Origin: CAIKZZ01 sp035604595
GTDB lineage: Bacteria > Pseudomonadota > Gammaproteobacteria > Steroidobacterales > Steroidobacteraceae
Assembly (NCBI GenBank): GCA_035604595.1
Contig: DATNIE010000013.1
Span: forward strand, 62,001-126,000
Length of the DNA: 64,000 bases
Reading direction: 5' to 3'
Under the pieces are notes generated by a model. It had not been told where the DNA came from, made no database searches, and was given only the letters and a program-made list of their open reading frames with translations. The translations under genes were made by a program, and so were the position numbers. Below, piece after piece: positions 43,146-51,321 of the stretch; position 1 is the first letter of the stretch; each line of letters opens with the position of its first letter.

Positions 43146-44213
43146 ATGCGAAGCCTACGGACCGTATGGCGGATCGACCGGGCCGGCTCGCTCGACCGGC
43201 TGCGTCTGACTGAGGAAGACCTTCCCCCGCCGGCGGCGGGCGAGGCACAGGTCGCGGTGCGCGCTGTGGGCCTCAATTTCGCCGACGCCTTGGCCTGCCT
43301 GGGGCTTTATTCGGCGACGCCCCGCGGCAGTTTCGTGCCGGGACTCGAGGCCGCCGGTGTCATCGAGGCTCTGGGGGCTCCGCTGCCCGGGCGGAACGGG
43401 CGACTGCTGATCGGGGACCGCGTCAGCGTTCTGACCCGCTTCGGCGGCTATGCGACCCGGCTCAACGCCGACATCCGTTACCTCCAGCCGATCCCGACGG
43501 GCTGGTCCTTCGAGCAGGCCGCGGCGTTTCCGGTGCAGACGCTGACTGCGTGGTGGGGCCTCATGCGCCTCGGCGAGGTCCGTGCAGGCAGCGCCGTCCT
43601 CGTCCAGTCGGCCGCCGGCGGCGTCGGCCTGCAGGCCCTCGCGATCCTGCAGCGGCTCGGCGGCCGGCCGGTCGCCGTGGTCGGGAGCTCCGCCAAGATC
43701 GAGTTCTTGCACCGACACCTCTCGCTGCCGCGCTCGAGCCTCGTGCTGCGCGAACGCGGGCTCTTCGCCGCACGCCTCGATGCGGCGCTCGCGGCTCTCG
43801 GCGCGGTGGGATTCGACGTCGTGTTCGACGCGGTGCTCGGCGAATGGTTCGCGCCCTGCTTCGAGCGCCTGGCGCCGGAAGGCCGCTACGTGCTGTTTGG
43901 TGCAGCCGACTTCATCTCGCCGGGCGCGCGGCCCTGCTGGCCGCGCCTCGCGTGGCACTGGCTCAGACGCCCGCGGCTCGATCCGCTCGCGATGATTTCC
44001 AGGAACCGCGGACTGCTGGCCTTCAACCTGATCTGGCTGTGGGAGAGCGTCGAGCGCGTGCCGGAAGCCTACGCCGCGCTCGCGGCGCTCGACTTAGATC
44101 CACCGCATATCGGCGCGCAGCATCCGTTCGCCGCGGTCCGTACCGCACTCGCGGAACTACAGTCCGGGCGTACGGTCGGCAAGAGCGTGCTGCAGGTCGA
44201 CGGCGCCGCATGA
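43146..44213 (+). CDS. Zinc-free MDR-family (quinone oxidoreductase-like) oxidoreductase
   Basis: A 355-residue medium-chain dehydrogenase/reductase. The N-terminal GroES-like domain has VGLNFADALACLGLY and the Rossmann domain has VLVQSAAGGVGLQALAI, typical of the quinone oxidoreductase/VAT1 branch, which reduces quinones or enones with NADPH. The structural-zinc cysteines of alcohol dehydrogenases are absent. It is coupled to the MATE gene by an ATGA overlap and starts 17 bases from mprF on the other strand. A detoxification role with the efflux pump is plausible inference. Confidence 0.87.
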   Translation: MRSLRTVWRIDRAGSLDRLRLTEEDLPPPAAGEAQVAVRAVGLNFADALACLGLYSATPRGSFVPGLEAAGVIEALGAPLPGRNGRLLIGDRVSVLTRFGGYATRLNADIRYLQPIPTGWSFEQAAAFPVQTLTAWWGLMRLGEVRAGSAVLVQSAAGGVGLQALAILQRLGGRPVAVVGSSAKIEFLHRHLSLPRSSLVLRERGLFAARLDAALAALGAVGFDVVFDAVLGEWFAPCFERLAPEGRYVLFGAADFISPGARPCWPRLAWHWLRRPRLDPLAMISRNRGLLAFNLIWLWESVERVPEAYAALAALDLDPPHIGAQHPFAAVRTALAELQSGRTVGKSVLQVDGAA

Positions 44214-45604
44214 AGAGCGGCCCCACATCGCTCACCGAAGGTCCTATCGCCCGGACGCTGATCACCTTCGCAATCCCGATCCTGCTCGGCAATGTGCTGC
44301 AGGCGCTCAATGGGTCGGTCAATTCGGTCTGGGTCGGCCGCTTCCTGGGCGAGGCCGCGCTGACGGCGACGGCCATCGCCAACACGATCATGTTCCTGCT
44401 GCTCGGCGGCGTGTTTGGGGTATCGCTGGCCGCGACGATACTGGTCGCCCAGTACATCGGCGCGCAGCGGCTCGACGCGGCGCGCCGCGTTGTCGGCACG
44501 AGCGCGACATTCTTCGCGGTGGTCGCGACCTTGATCGCGGTCGCCGGCTGGCTCGGCGCCTCACGCCTGCTTGCCGCGATGCACACACCCCCCGACGCCT
44601 TGCCTTTCGCGCACGCTTATCTGCGGATCATCTTCGTCGCGATCCCGTTTCTGTATCTCTATACGTACGTCATGGCGGTGCTGCGCGGCGCCGGGGACTC
44701 CAAGACGCCGTTCAAGTTCCTGGTGCTGTCGGTCGGTCTCGACATCGCCCTAAACCCGCTGCTGATCTTCGGCCTGGGTCCGGTCCCCCGCCTCGGCATT
44801 GCCGGCTCCGCACTCGCGACCCTGATCGCCAACGCGATCAGCCTCGTGGCGCTGATCGTGTTCCTGTACCGCAAACGCAATCCGCTGTGCCTCAGGGGCC
44901 GGGAGCTCGCCTACCTGCGGCTCGACGGGGCCATCGTCGCGACGCTGCTGAAGAAAGGCCTGCCGATGGGTCTGCAGCTGCTGGTGATTTCTGCGAATGC
45001 GGTCGCACTGATCACGCTCGTCAACCGCTTCGGAACGGACACAACGGCCGCTTACGGAGCGACGTGGCAGCTGTGCAACTACCTGCAGATGCCTCCGTTC
45101 GCCATCGCCGCGGCGGTTTCGTCGATGGCGGCCCAGAACGTCGGTGCCGGCCGCTGGGACCGCGTGGCGCGGATCGCCCGCGCAGGTGTCACGTTCCACT
45201 GCGTACTGACCGGTGCGCTGGTGCTCATCCTGCTCGCCCTCAACACGACCGCGCTGGGTCTATTCCTGCCGCCGGGGCGGGCGCTCGCGATCGCCGGCCA
45301 CATCAACCTGACGAGCGCGTGGTCGTTCGTGTTCTTCGGCATCTCGATGGTGCTGTTCGGCGTCGTCCGCTCGACCGGCGCCGTCGTGCCGCCGCTCGTG
45401 GCGCTGTTTATCGCACTGTGGGGGATACGCATCCCGTTCGCAGTGGCATTGATTCCGCGCTTTGGGGCAGATGCGATCTGGTGGAGCTTTCCGCTCGCCT
45501 CCTGCGTCGCAGCGTTGCTCGCGCTCGGCTACTACCGGTGGGGCGGCTGGCGGCGCGCGCGGATGATGAGTGCAGTGCCGACCCCCGCTGCCACCGATGA
45601 CTGA
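44210..45604 (+). CDS. MATE-family multidrug efflux transporter
   Basis: A 464-residue membrane protein with about 12 helices in two similar halves, the MATE architecture (ITFAIPILLGNVLQALNG at the start of half one; LLKKGLPMGLQLLVISAN at the start of half two). It exchanges Na+ or H+ for cationic drugs and metabolites. The ATG at 44210 overlaps the upstream MDR stop. The conserved first-helix pattern and full length indicate an intact pump. Substrate unknown. Confidence 0.9.
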   Translation: MKSGPTSLTEGPIARTLITFAIPILLGNVLQALNGSVNSVWVGRFLGEAALTATAIANTIMFLLLGGVFGVSLAATILVAQYIGAQRLDAARRVVGTSATFFAVVATLIAVAGWLGASRLLAAMHTPPDALPFAHAYLRIIFVAIPFLYLYTYVMAVLRGAGDSKTPFKFLVLSVGLDIALNPLLIFGLGPVPRLGIAGSALATLIANAISLVALIVFLYRKRNPLCLRGRELAYLRLDGAIVATLLKKGLPMGLQLLVISANAVALITLVNRFGTDTTAAYGATWQLCNYLQMPPFAIAAAVSSMAAQNVGAGRWDRVARIARAGVTFHCVLTGALVLILLALNTTALGLFLPPGRALAIAGHINLTSAWSFVFFGISMVLFGVVRSTGAVVPPLVALFIALWGIRIPFAVALIPRFGADAIWWSFPLASCVAALLALGYYRWGGWRRARMMSAVPTPAATDD

Positions 45605-45765
45605 GTCAGCGTGAGAGCCCAATGCACCACGTGAGCGTCCTTGCGTCCCCCGCATGCCCGGGCAGCACGATCCTCGAGCGACGCGACAATCTTCGGCGTT
45701 GCGCTACCGCACGCTGCCGCCTGGCCGCTGGCCTCGTCCTCGTCGCCGGCATGCCGGCGCCCGAC

Positions 45766-46491
45766 TCAGTCGACGAACCGGACTGCAGCTGCGACCCGCG
45801 CCGCGACCGCATCAATCGGGCCCGCGTCGGCGGCGCCGCGCGACAGTACCGCGAGCGCCCCGCGCCCCGCCGGCACGATGACGCCCCGATATCCGCCCTC
45901 GTCGATCGCGGTATCCCGCGACACGTGCTCATGGCGAAGCACCATGACTGTCATCGGCCCGGCGGTGGTCTGAACGACGAGGTGCGGCACGAACCAGCCG
46001 CGGAACCAGCAGCTGTGGGCGTAGGTGATCTGCGGCACGCCGGGTTCGAGCCGCACGCCCGAGCGGTTGAGCACGTAGGCGAGTGCCGAGTCTGGCACTT
46101 TGACGTCAGTCACAGCCCAGGCCTCGGGCTCGAGGGCCATGTGCGCGACGACTGCAGAGGCGAGCGCCCGCCGCGGATAGATCGTCGTGATGGCCGCAAC
46201 GAGCACCGCGGCCACGATGGCGCTCGCGGCGAGGGCGAACCATCCGGGCACGCGGCGCGAACGCCGCGCGGCAGTCCGCCGCGCAGCGAGCTCGACCGGT
46301 ATCTGGTCGACTGCCGGGGGCGCTCGCGTCGGGACTGGGATCTCGAGCGCCCGGCGCAGCTTGGCGTCGAACGCGGCGAGCTCGGCCGCATGGCGCGCGC
46401 ATTCAGGGCACACCGCCAGGTGCGCGGCGATCGCTGGCGTGCGCCCGGCCGGCTCGGCATCCAGGGATTCGCGGACACGCTCGCAGTTCAC
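45766..46491 (-). CDS. DUF3379-type anti-sigma factor with ZAS zinc motif
   Basis: A 241-residue membrane protein. The N-terminal anti-sigma domain carries the HLAVCPEC motif (His-x3-Cys-x2-Cys) of zinc anti-sigma factors; a single helix (GWFALAASAIVAAVLVAA) follows at about residues 82-106, and then a periplasmic DUF3379-like region. Its ATG overlaps the sigma gene stop by four bases, the standard sigma/anti-sigma order. It should hold the sigma factor inactive until a signal reaches the periplasmic or membrane part. The signal is unknown. Confidence 0.82.
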   Translation of the reverse strand: MNCERVRESLDAEPAGRTPAIAAHLAVCPECARHAAELAAFDAKLRRALEIPVPTRAPPAVDQIPVELAARRTAARRSRRVPGWFALAASAIVAAVLVAAITTIYPRRALASAVVAHMALEPEAWAVTDVKVPDSALAYVLNRSGVRLEPGVPQITYAHSCWFRGWFVPHLVVQTTAGPMTVMVLRHEHVSRDTAIDEGGYRGVIVPAGRGALAVLSRGAADAGPIDAVAARVAAAVRFVD

Positions 46492-47006
46492 TGCGCGTCC
46501 CCACCGCCCGCGAGCGCGGTACGCAGCTTCTGGCGGGCGCGAAACAGCCGTGTCAGGACCGCACCCGGCTTCAGGTCCATGTGCCGCGCGATTTCCTCCG
46601 TCGAGTATCCCATCAGCACCTGCAGCACCAGCGGCTCGCGGTAGTCATCCTCGAGCGCGAACAGCGCCTCGCGCAGCTCCGTCAGCTCATGGGCGTCGGC
46701 GGCCCCGAGCGCCGGATCCTCGACGGCCGCGAGCTCCTCGACGTCCACAGTCTCGAAGCGCTTGCGCTCGAAGCGGCGGGCGAATTCGCGGCGCGCGATC
46801 GTGAGCAGCCACGGCCGCACCGCGGCGTCCTCGCCGAGGCCGTCGAGCGAGCGCCAGGCGCGCAACAGCGTGTCCTGCACGACGTCCTCGGCAACGGCCC
46901 GGTCGCGCGCCAGCCAGAATGCGAACCGGTAGAGGTCCGGCCGCAGGGTGCCGCACAGCGCATCAAAGCGTGCGTGCCGGCGCGCAGTGTCCGTCGAGTC
47001 GCTCAT
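46488..47006 (-). CDS. ECF sigma factor (RpoE-like)
   Basis: A 172-residue group 4 sigma factor with region 2 (FAFWLARDRAVAEDVVQDTL) and region 4 (MGYSTEEIARHMDLKPGAV) and no additional domain. Its stop overlaps the anti-sigma start. ATG 47006 is chosen although no Shine-Dalgarno is present, because a candidate ECF promoter ends seven bases upstream. An element of the same design lies in front of the divergent MNIO gene, so this sigma probably controls itself and that operon. Confidence 0.88.
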   Translation of the reverse strand: MSDSTDTARRHARFDALCGTLRPDLYRFAFWLARDRAVAEDVVQDTLLRAWRSLDGLGEDAAVRPWLLTIARREFARRFERKRFETVDVEELAAVEDPALGAADAHELTELREALFALEDDYREPLVLQVLMGYSTEEIARHMDLKPGAVLTRLFRARQKLRTALAGGGDAQ

Positions 47007-47013
47007 CAAGGGG

Positions 47014-47039
47014 GACCGGGCCGTTGCGTCACTTATTAC
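47014..47039 (-). promoter_or_regulatory. Candidate autoregulated ECF promoter of the sigma gene
   Basis: On the minus strand GTAATA (47039-47034), exactly 16 bases, then GGTC (47017-47014). The same -35-like, spacer and -10-like design occurs on the plus strand at 47129-47154. Confidence 0.55.
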
Positions 47040-47128
47040 AGAGAGTCGGCTCAAGGCTGGGGGAGCATCGTACACGGACGCGGTCGCTGCTGCGATGCAG
47101 CATCGGCGACTGCCGCCAGTGCGCACGT

Positions 47129-47154
47129 GTAACAAAGGTCCCCTCGGCCGGGTC
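47129..47154 (+). promoter_or_regulatory. Candidate ECF promoter of the MNIO/DUF2063 operon
   Basis: GTAACA (47129-47134), 16 bases, then GGTC (47151-47154), matching the sigma-gene element except for C in place of T in the -35. The leader to ATG 47319 would be near 158 bases and holds no convincing gene. Confidence 0.55.
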
Positions 47155-47318
47155 TGCGTTCGTGGGCCCGACCATCTACGCGCCGTCCGCGCGACGGATC
47201 GATCGACGGACTTGCCTTGGCCGCTGGCCCCGGTGCAGGCTCTGAAATGCGACCGCCGGACCCTGCGTGAGGGTGTTCCCCGGGCACGCCGGGATGGTGG
47301 TTGGACGGCAGGAATCGC

Positions 47319-48146
47319 ATGCAACACTCGCTCGGATTTGGACTCGGCCTGAGGCCGGTCCACTACACCGCGATTCTGGAGACCGCCCCGGCGGTCGACT
47401 GGTTCGAGGTCATCACCGAGAACTACCTGGTTGGCGGTGGCGGGCCGCTGCATTTCCTCGACGCAGTCCGCGCGCGCTATCCCGTTGCCATGCACGGCGT
47501 GTCGCTGTCGATCGGCAGCACGGCACCTCTCGATGAGGACTACCTCGGACGGGTCCGTGACCTCGCGCTGCGCTGCGCGCCTGAGTGGATTTCCGATCAC
47601 TTGTGCTGGACCGGCACGGATGGCCGAAACCTGCACGATTTGCTGCCGCTGCCGTACACGCCGGAGGCTGTTGCGCACGTCGCACCGCGGATCGAGCACG
47701 TCCAGGAGCGGCTCGGCCGTCCACTCGTGCTTGAGAACGTGTCGAGCTACGTCAGCTACACGAGCTCGGCAATGAGCGAATGGGAGTTCCTGACGGCACT
47801 CGTGCGCCGCACCGGCTGCCGCCTGTTGCTCGATGTCAACAACGTCTACGTCAGCAGCCGCAATCACGGCTTCAATGCCACCGACTTCATCGACGGCGTG
47901 CCGCTCGAGGCGGTCCAGCAGTTTCATCTGGCGGGCCACCAGGACCATGGCACGCACTGCATCGATACGCACGACGCCCCGGTCAGGGACGAGGTATGGG
48001 ACTTGTACGCCCATACCGTGCGCCGCTTCGGCCCGGTCAGCACCCTGCTCGAGCGCGACGACCACATCCCGCCGCTCGCCGAGCTCGTCACCGAACTCGA
48101 GCATGCGCGCGCCGTCGCCCGCGATGCCCGCCTCGAGGCGGCCTGA
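47319..48146 (+). CDS. bufB: MNIO-family (DUF692) oxidative enzyme, BufB-like
   Basis: A 275-residue TIM-barrel protein of the multinuclear non-heme iron oxidative (MNIO, DUF692) family. Conserved segments are FGLGLRPVHYTAIL, WFEVITENYL, HGVSLSIGS, WISDHLCWTG, LLLDVNNVYVS and HLAGHQDHG, with the His, Asp and Glu residues expected to hold iron. The family modifies cysteines of ribosomally made peptides such as bufferins. ATG 47319 follows AGGA; a TTG six codons upstream is possible. The next gene overlaps by one base (TGATG). No precursor peptide gene is visible nearby, unlike classic buf operons. Confidence 0.88.
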   Translation: MQHSLGFGLGLRPVHYTAILETAPAVDWFEVITENYLVGGGGPLHFLDAVRARYPVAMHGVSLSIGSTAPLDEDYLGRVRDLALRCAPEWISDHLCWTGTDGRNLHDLLPLPYTPEAVAHVAPRIEHVQERLGRPLVLENVSSYVSYTSSAMSEWEFLTALVRRTGCRLLLDVNNVYVSSRNHGFNATDFIDGVPLEAVQQFHLAGHQDHGTHCIDTHDAPVRDEVWDLYAHTVRRFGPVSTLLERDDHIPPLAELVTELEHARAVARDARLEAA

Positions 48147-48943
48147 TGCGCCTCGCCGACCTCGAACGGGCGGTCCAGGCACACGTCCTCTCCGGAGGGG
48201 CGCTGCCAGACTCACTCGCCGCGGCGGTTGAGCCGCCGGCGGCCGAACGGTGGCAGATCTACACGGAGGCGTACCGGCTGAGGCTCGCTGAGGCACTCGC
48301 GATCCACTACCCGGCCCTGCACGCCTGGCTCGGTGCGGACGCATTTGACGCCCGCGTGCAGGCATTCATCGCCGCGACACCGTCAGTGCACCGCTCAATC
48401 CGGGACTACGGCAGCGAACTCAGCGCGTTCCTCCGTGAACGCGCCGAGGGGATCGAGGATGAGATGCTCGCCGAACTCGCTGCATTCGAGTGGGCGCTGG
48501 CCGCGGCGTTCGACGCTGCGAATGCCGCGCCAACGGTCGCCGCGGACATTGCCAGCATCGCTCCGGCCGACTGGCCAGAGCTCAGGTTTCGCGCAGTCCC
48601 GAGTGCACGGCGCCAGCGGACGCTGACGAACGCAGTCGCCGTCTGGCGCGCGGTCCGCCCGCGCGATGCGACCGAGCCCACACAGGCACCACAATCCATC
48701 GCCCAGCCGGTTGCCGCGGGCGCAACTGACCCGGTCGAGTGGCTGATCTGGCGCCGGTTGTTGACGACCGAGTTCCGCTCGCTCGAGGTCGCCGAGGCCC
48801 GCGCGCTCGACCAGCTGCTCGGGGGCGCCACGTTCGGCGACCTGTGCGGGTCGCTCGCCGAACCATACGGCGACGGCGCCGCACTGAAGGCAGCCGGATG
48901 GCTCAAGGGCTGGTTGCTGGAAGGGCTACTCGTGCGGGTATGA
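48146..48943 (+). CDS. bufC: DUF2063 family partner protein, BufC-like
   Basis: A 265-residue protein with an N-terminal DUF2063 domain (LADLERAVQAHVL, RWQIYTEAYRLRLAEALAIHYPALHAWLG), which in buf-type systems acts as the substrate-recruiting partner of the MNIO enzyme. The C-terminal half is helical with an acidic PVEWLIWRRLLTTEFRSLE segment. TGATG coupling to bufB indicates a fixed stoichiometric unit. The peptide it would bind is not evident in the window. Confidence 0.85.
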   Translation: MRLADLERAVQAHVLSGGALPDSLAAAVEPPAAERWQIYTEAYRLRLAEALAIHYPALHAWLGADAFDARVQAFIAATPSVHRSIRDYGSELSAFLRERAEGIEDEMLAELAAFEWALAAAFDAANAAPTVAADIASIAPADWPELRFRAVPSARRQRTLTNAVAVWRAVRPRDATEPTQAPQSIAQPVAAGATDPVEWLIWRRLLTTEFRSLEVAEARALDQLLGGATFGDLCGSLAEPYGDGAALKAAGWLKGWLLEGLLVRV

Positions 48944-48977
48944 TGCGGGGCCTCCGTCTCCACCGCTCGAGCGCACG

Positions 48978-51176
48978 ATGAACGGGTTGCTGCTGCGGGC
49001 GCTGCTGCAGTCGCTGCTGACGATGACCGCCATGAGCCTGATCCCGCCCGCCAACGCCGCCGCGCACGGCGACGCGGCCCCCACGATCAACCCGCTGCTC
49101 GCGCCGTGGCGCGGCCCCTACGGCGGCGTGCCGCCGTTCGACAAGGTACGGGTCGCGGATCTAAAGCCGGCTTTGCTCGCCGCGATGGCCGAGGAGACTA
49201 CCGAGGACGAACGCATCGCGACCAACCCTGCGGCGCCAACTTTCGACAACACGCTTGCAGCCCTCGAGATGTCCGGCCGGATGCTCGACCGCGTCAGCCG
49301 GATCTTCCGGGTCTACACCTCGACGCTGAACGGCAAAGACGTGCAGGCCATCGCCACCGAGACCGCCCCGCTGCTGGCCGCACATTTCGACCGAATCACG
49401 CAGAACGAGAAGCTCTTCAAGCGCATCGCCGCGGTTTACGCCGCACGCGCGACGAGCCGCCTCAGTGCCGAGCAGCAGCGACTCGCGTGGCTCTACTACA
49501 CGAACTTCGTGCGGGCAGGCGCGCAGCTCGATCCAGGCTCCAAGACGCGGCTGTCGGAGCTCAACCAGCAGCTGGCGAGCCTGTACACGAAATTCTCGCA
49601 GAACCTGCTGGCCGACGAGAACGATCACTGGCTCGAGCTCAACAGCGATGAGGATTTCGCGGGGCTCCCGGAGGCGGGGCAGCAGGCGCTGTCTGCCGCG
49701 GCCGCATCGCGCGGCATCAAAGCGCGCGGCGCAGTGCTCAATACCCGCTCGAGCGTCGAACCGTTCCTCGAGAATTCGACGCGCCGCGACCTGCGCGAGA
49801 CGGTATGGCGCACCTTCGTCAGCCGCGGCGACAACGGCGATGCGCACGACAACAACGCCACCGTCACCCAGATCCTGAGGTTGCGCGCCGAGCGCGCGAG
49901 GCTGCTCGGCTTTCCGAGCCACGCGCACTGGCGGCTGGAGAATTCGATGGCGAAGACGCCGGAGCGGGCGCTCCGGCTGATGGACGTCGTCTGGCCCGCC
50001 GCAGTCGCACGGGCGCGTGAGGAAATCGCCGACATGCAGGCGATGGCCGATCGGGAGGGCGCCGCGCCGGGTGGTGGCCGGATCACGATCGAGCCGTGGG
50101 ACTACCGCTTCTACGCCGAGAGGGTTCGCAAGGCCAAATACGACCTCGACTTCAACGAGGTCAAGCCTTACCTCCAGCTCGAAAAGCTGCGCGAGGGCAT
50201 GTTCTGGGTCGCCGGCCGGCTGTTTGGCTTCAAGTTCTCGCCGCTGCCGGCGGGCCGTGTTCCCGTCGCGCATCCGGACATCAGGGTGTTCGAAGTGACC
50301 GACGCGAACGGTCGCCACGTGGGCCTGTGGTACTTCGACCCCTACGCGCGCCAGTACAAGGAGTCTGGCGCGTGGATGAGCGAGTATCGAAGCGAACAGC
50401 GTCTCGATGGGCGGGTCACGGCGATCGTGTCGAACAACACAAACTTCGTGCGGGGCCGCCCGGGCCAGCCAATCCTGATCAGCTGGGGCGACGCGACGGG
50501 CCTGTTTCACGAGTTTGGTCATGCGCTCCACGGCCTGTCGTCGACCGTTACCTACCCCTCGCTCGCCGGTACGGCCGTCCCGCGCGATTACGTCGAGTTC
50601 CCGTCGCAGCTCCTTGAGCACTGGCTCGCGACTCCAGAAGTCCTTGGCCGCTTCGCTCTCCACTACCAGACCGGCAAGCCCATCCCCGAGGAGCTGATCG
50701 CAAAGATTCGGCGCACCGAGACCTTCAATCAGGGCTTCACGACCGTCGAGTACCTCGCGGCCGCGCTCGTCGACATGCGCCTGCACCTCGCCGGCGATCA
50801 GCCGATCGACCCGCACGCGTTCGAGCGCGACACGCTTGCATCGCTCGGCATGCCGCATGAGATCGTGATGCGGCACCGGATTCCGCAGTTCCACCACGTC
50901 TTCGCCGGCGATGGCTATTCGGCCGCCTATTACAGTTACCTGTGGGCGGACACGCTGTCCGAAGACGCCTGGGAAGCCTTCACCGAAGCGGGTGGCCCGT
51001 ACGACCCCGCGGTCGCGGCGCGACTGCGTGACAATGTCTTCTCGGTCGGCAACACGCGTGACCCGGCCGAGGCCTACCGCGCGTTTCGCGGCCGCGATCC
51101 AGGCGTCGCCGCGCTGATGCGCCGGCGCGGCTTCCCGGTTCCGGCGACTGCGGACGCCGCGCAGAGCGACCCATAA
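48978..51176 (+). CDS. Exported M3-family metallopeptidase (Dcp/OpdA-like)
   Basis: A 732-residue oligopeptidase with a signal peptide (LLQSLLTMTAMSLIPPANA) and the M3 zinc motif HEFGH (His511, Glu512, His515), followed by DYVEFPSQ with the third ligand. Length and the NPLLAPWRGPYGGVPPFD start of the mature part match peptidyl-dipeptidase Dcp and oligopeptidase A. The signal peptide makes it periplasmic, as for E. coli-type Dcp relatives in this group. It is preceded by bufC with a 34-bp gap but functional linkage is doubtful. Confidence 0.9.
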   Translation: MNGLLLRALLQSLLTMTAMSLIPPANAAAHGDAAPTINPLLAPWRGPYGGVPPFDKVRVADLKPALLAAMAEETTEDERIATNPAAPTFDNTLAALEMSGRMLDRVSRIFRVYTSTLNGKDVQAIATETAPLLAAHFDRITQNEKLFKRIAAVYAARATSRLSAEQQRLAWLYYTNFVRAGAQLDPGSKTRLSELNQQLASLYTKFSQNLLADENDHWLELNSDEDFAGLPEAGQQALSAAAASRGIKARGAVLNTRSSVEPFLENSTRRDLRETVWRTFVSRGDNGDAHDNNATVTQILRLRAERARLLGFPSHAHWRLENSMAKTPERALRLMDVVWPAAVARAREEIADMQAMADREGAAPGGGRITIEPWDYRFYAERVRKAKYDLDFNEVKPYLQLEKLREGMFWVAGRLFGFKFSPLPAGRVPVAHPDIRVFEVTDANGRHVGLWYFDPYARQYKESGAWMSEYRSEQRLDGRVTAIVSNNTNFVRGRPGQPILISWGDATGLFHEFGHALHGLSSTVTYPSLAGTAVPRDYVEFPSQLLEHWLATPEVLGRFALHYQTGKPIPEELIAKIRRTETFNQGFTTVEYLAAALVDMRLHLAGDQPIDPHAFERDTLASLGMPHEIVMRHRIPQFHHVFAGDGYSAAYYSYLWADTLSEDAWEAFTEAGGPYDPAVAARLRDNVFSVGNTRDPAEAYRAFRGRDPGVAALMRRRGFPVPATADAAQSDP

Positions 51177-51321
51177 GACCGCGGTGCAGACGGCGCCGAA
51201 GGCCGGCAGTGCCCGCGGCGAAGGCGCTGCAGCTTCCGTCTACCTGTGGCGCTGCATTCGCGTATCAATCGGCGGGCGCGGCACAGCCACAATGATGACC
51301 TTCGTATAAAGGGAACGTCGC

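Noticed and set aside
46948..47352. Plus-strand frame between sigma and bufB as a possible precursor peptide
   Set aside because: It has several Cys but no signal peptide, overlaps both neighbours and runs through the sigma gene start and into bufB. A 27-codon frame from GTG 47162 lacks a ribosome site. Neither resembles a bufferin precursor.
49161..50897. Minus-strand open frame of 578 codons opposite the M3 peptidase
   Set aside because: The sense strand encodes an intact HEFGH peptidase; the antisense product has no domain and shadow-like composition. The same holds for 34211-35548 (minus), 40474-42141 (plus) and 41309-42709 (minus).
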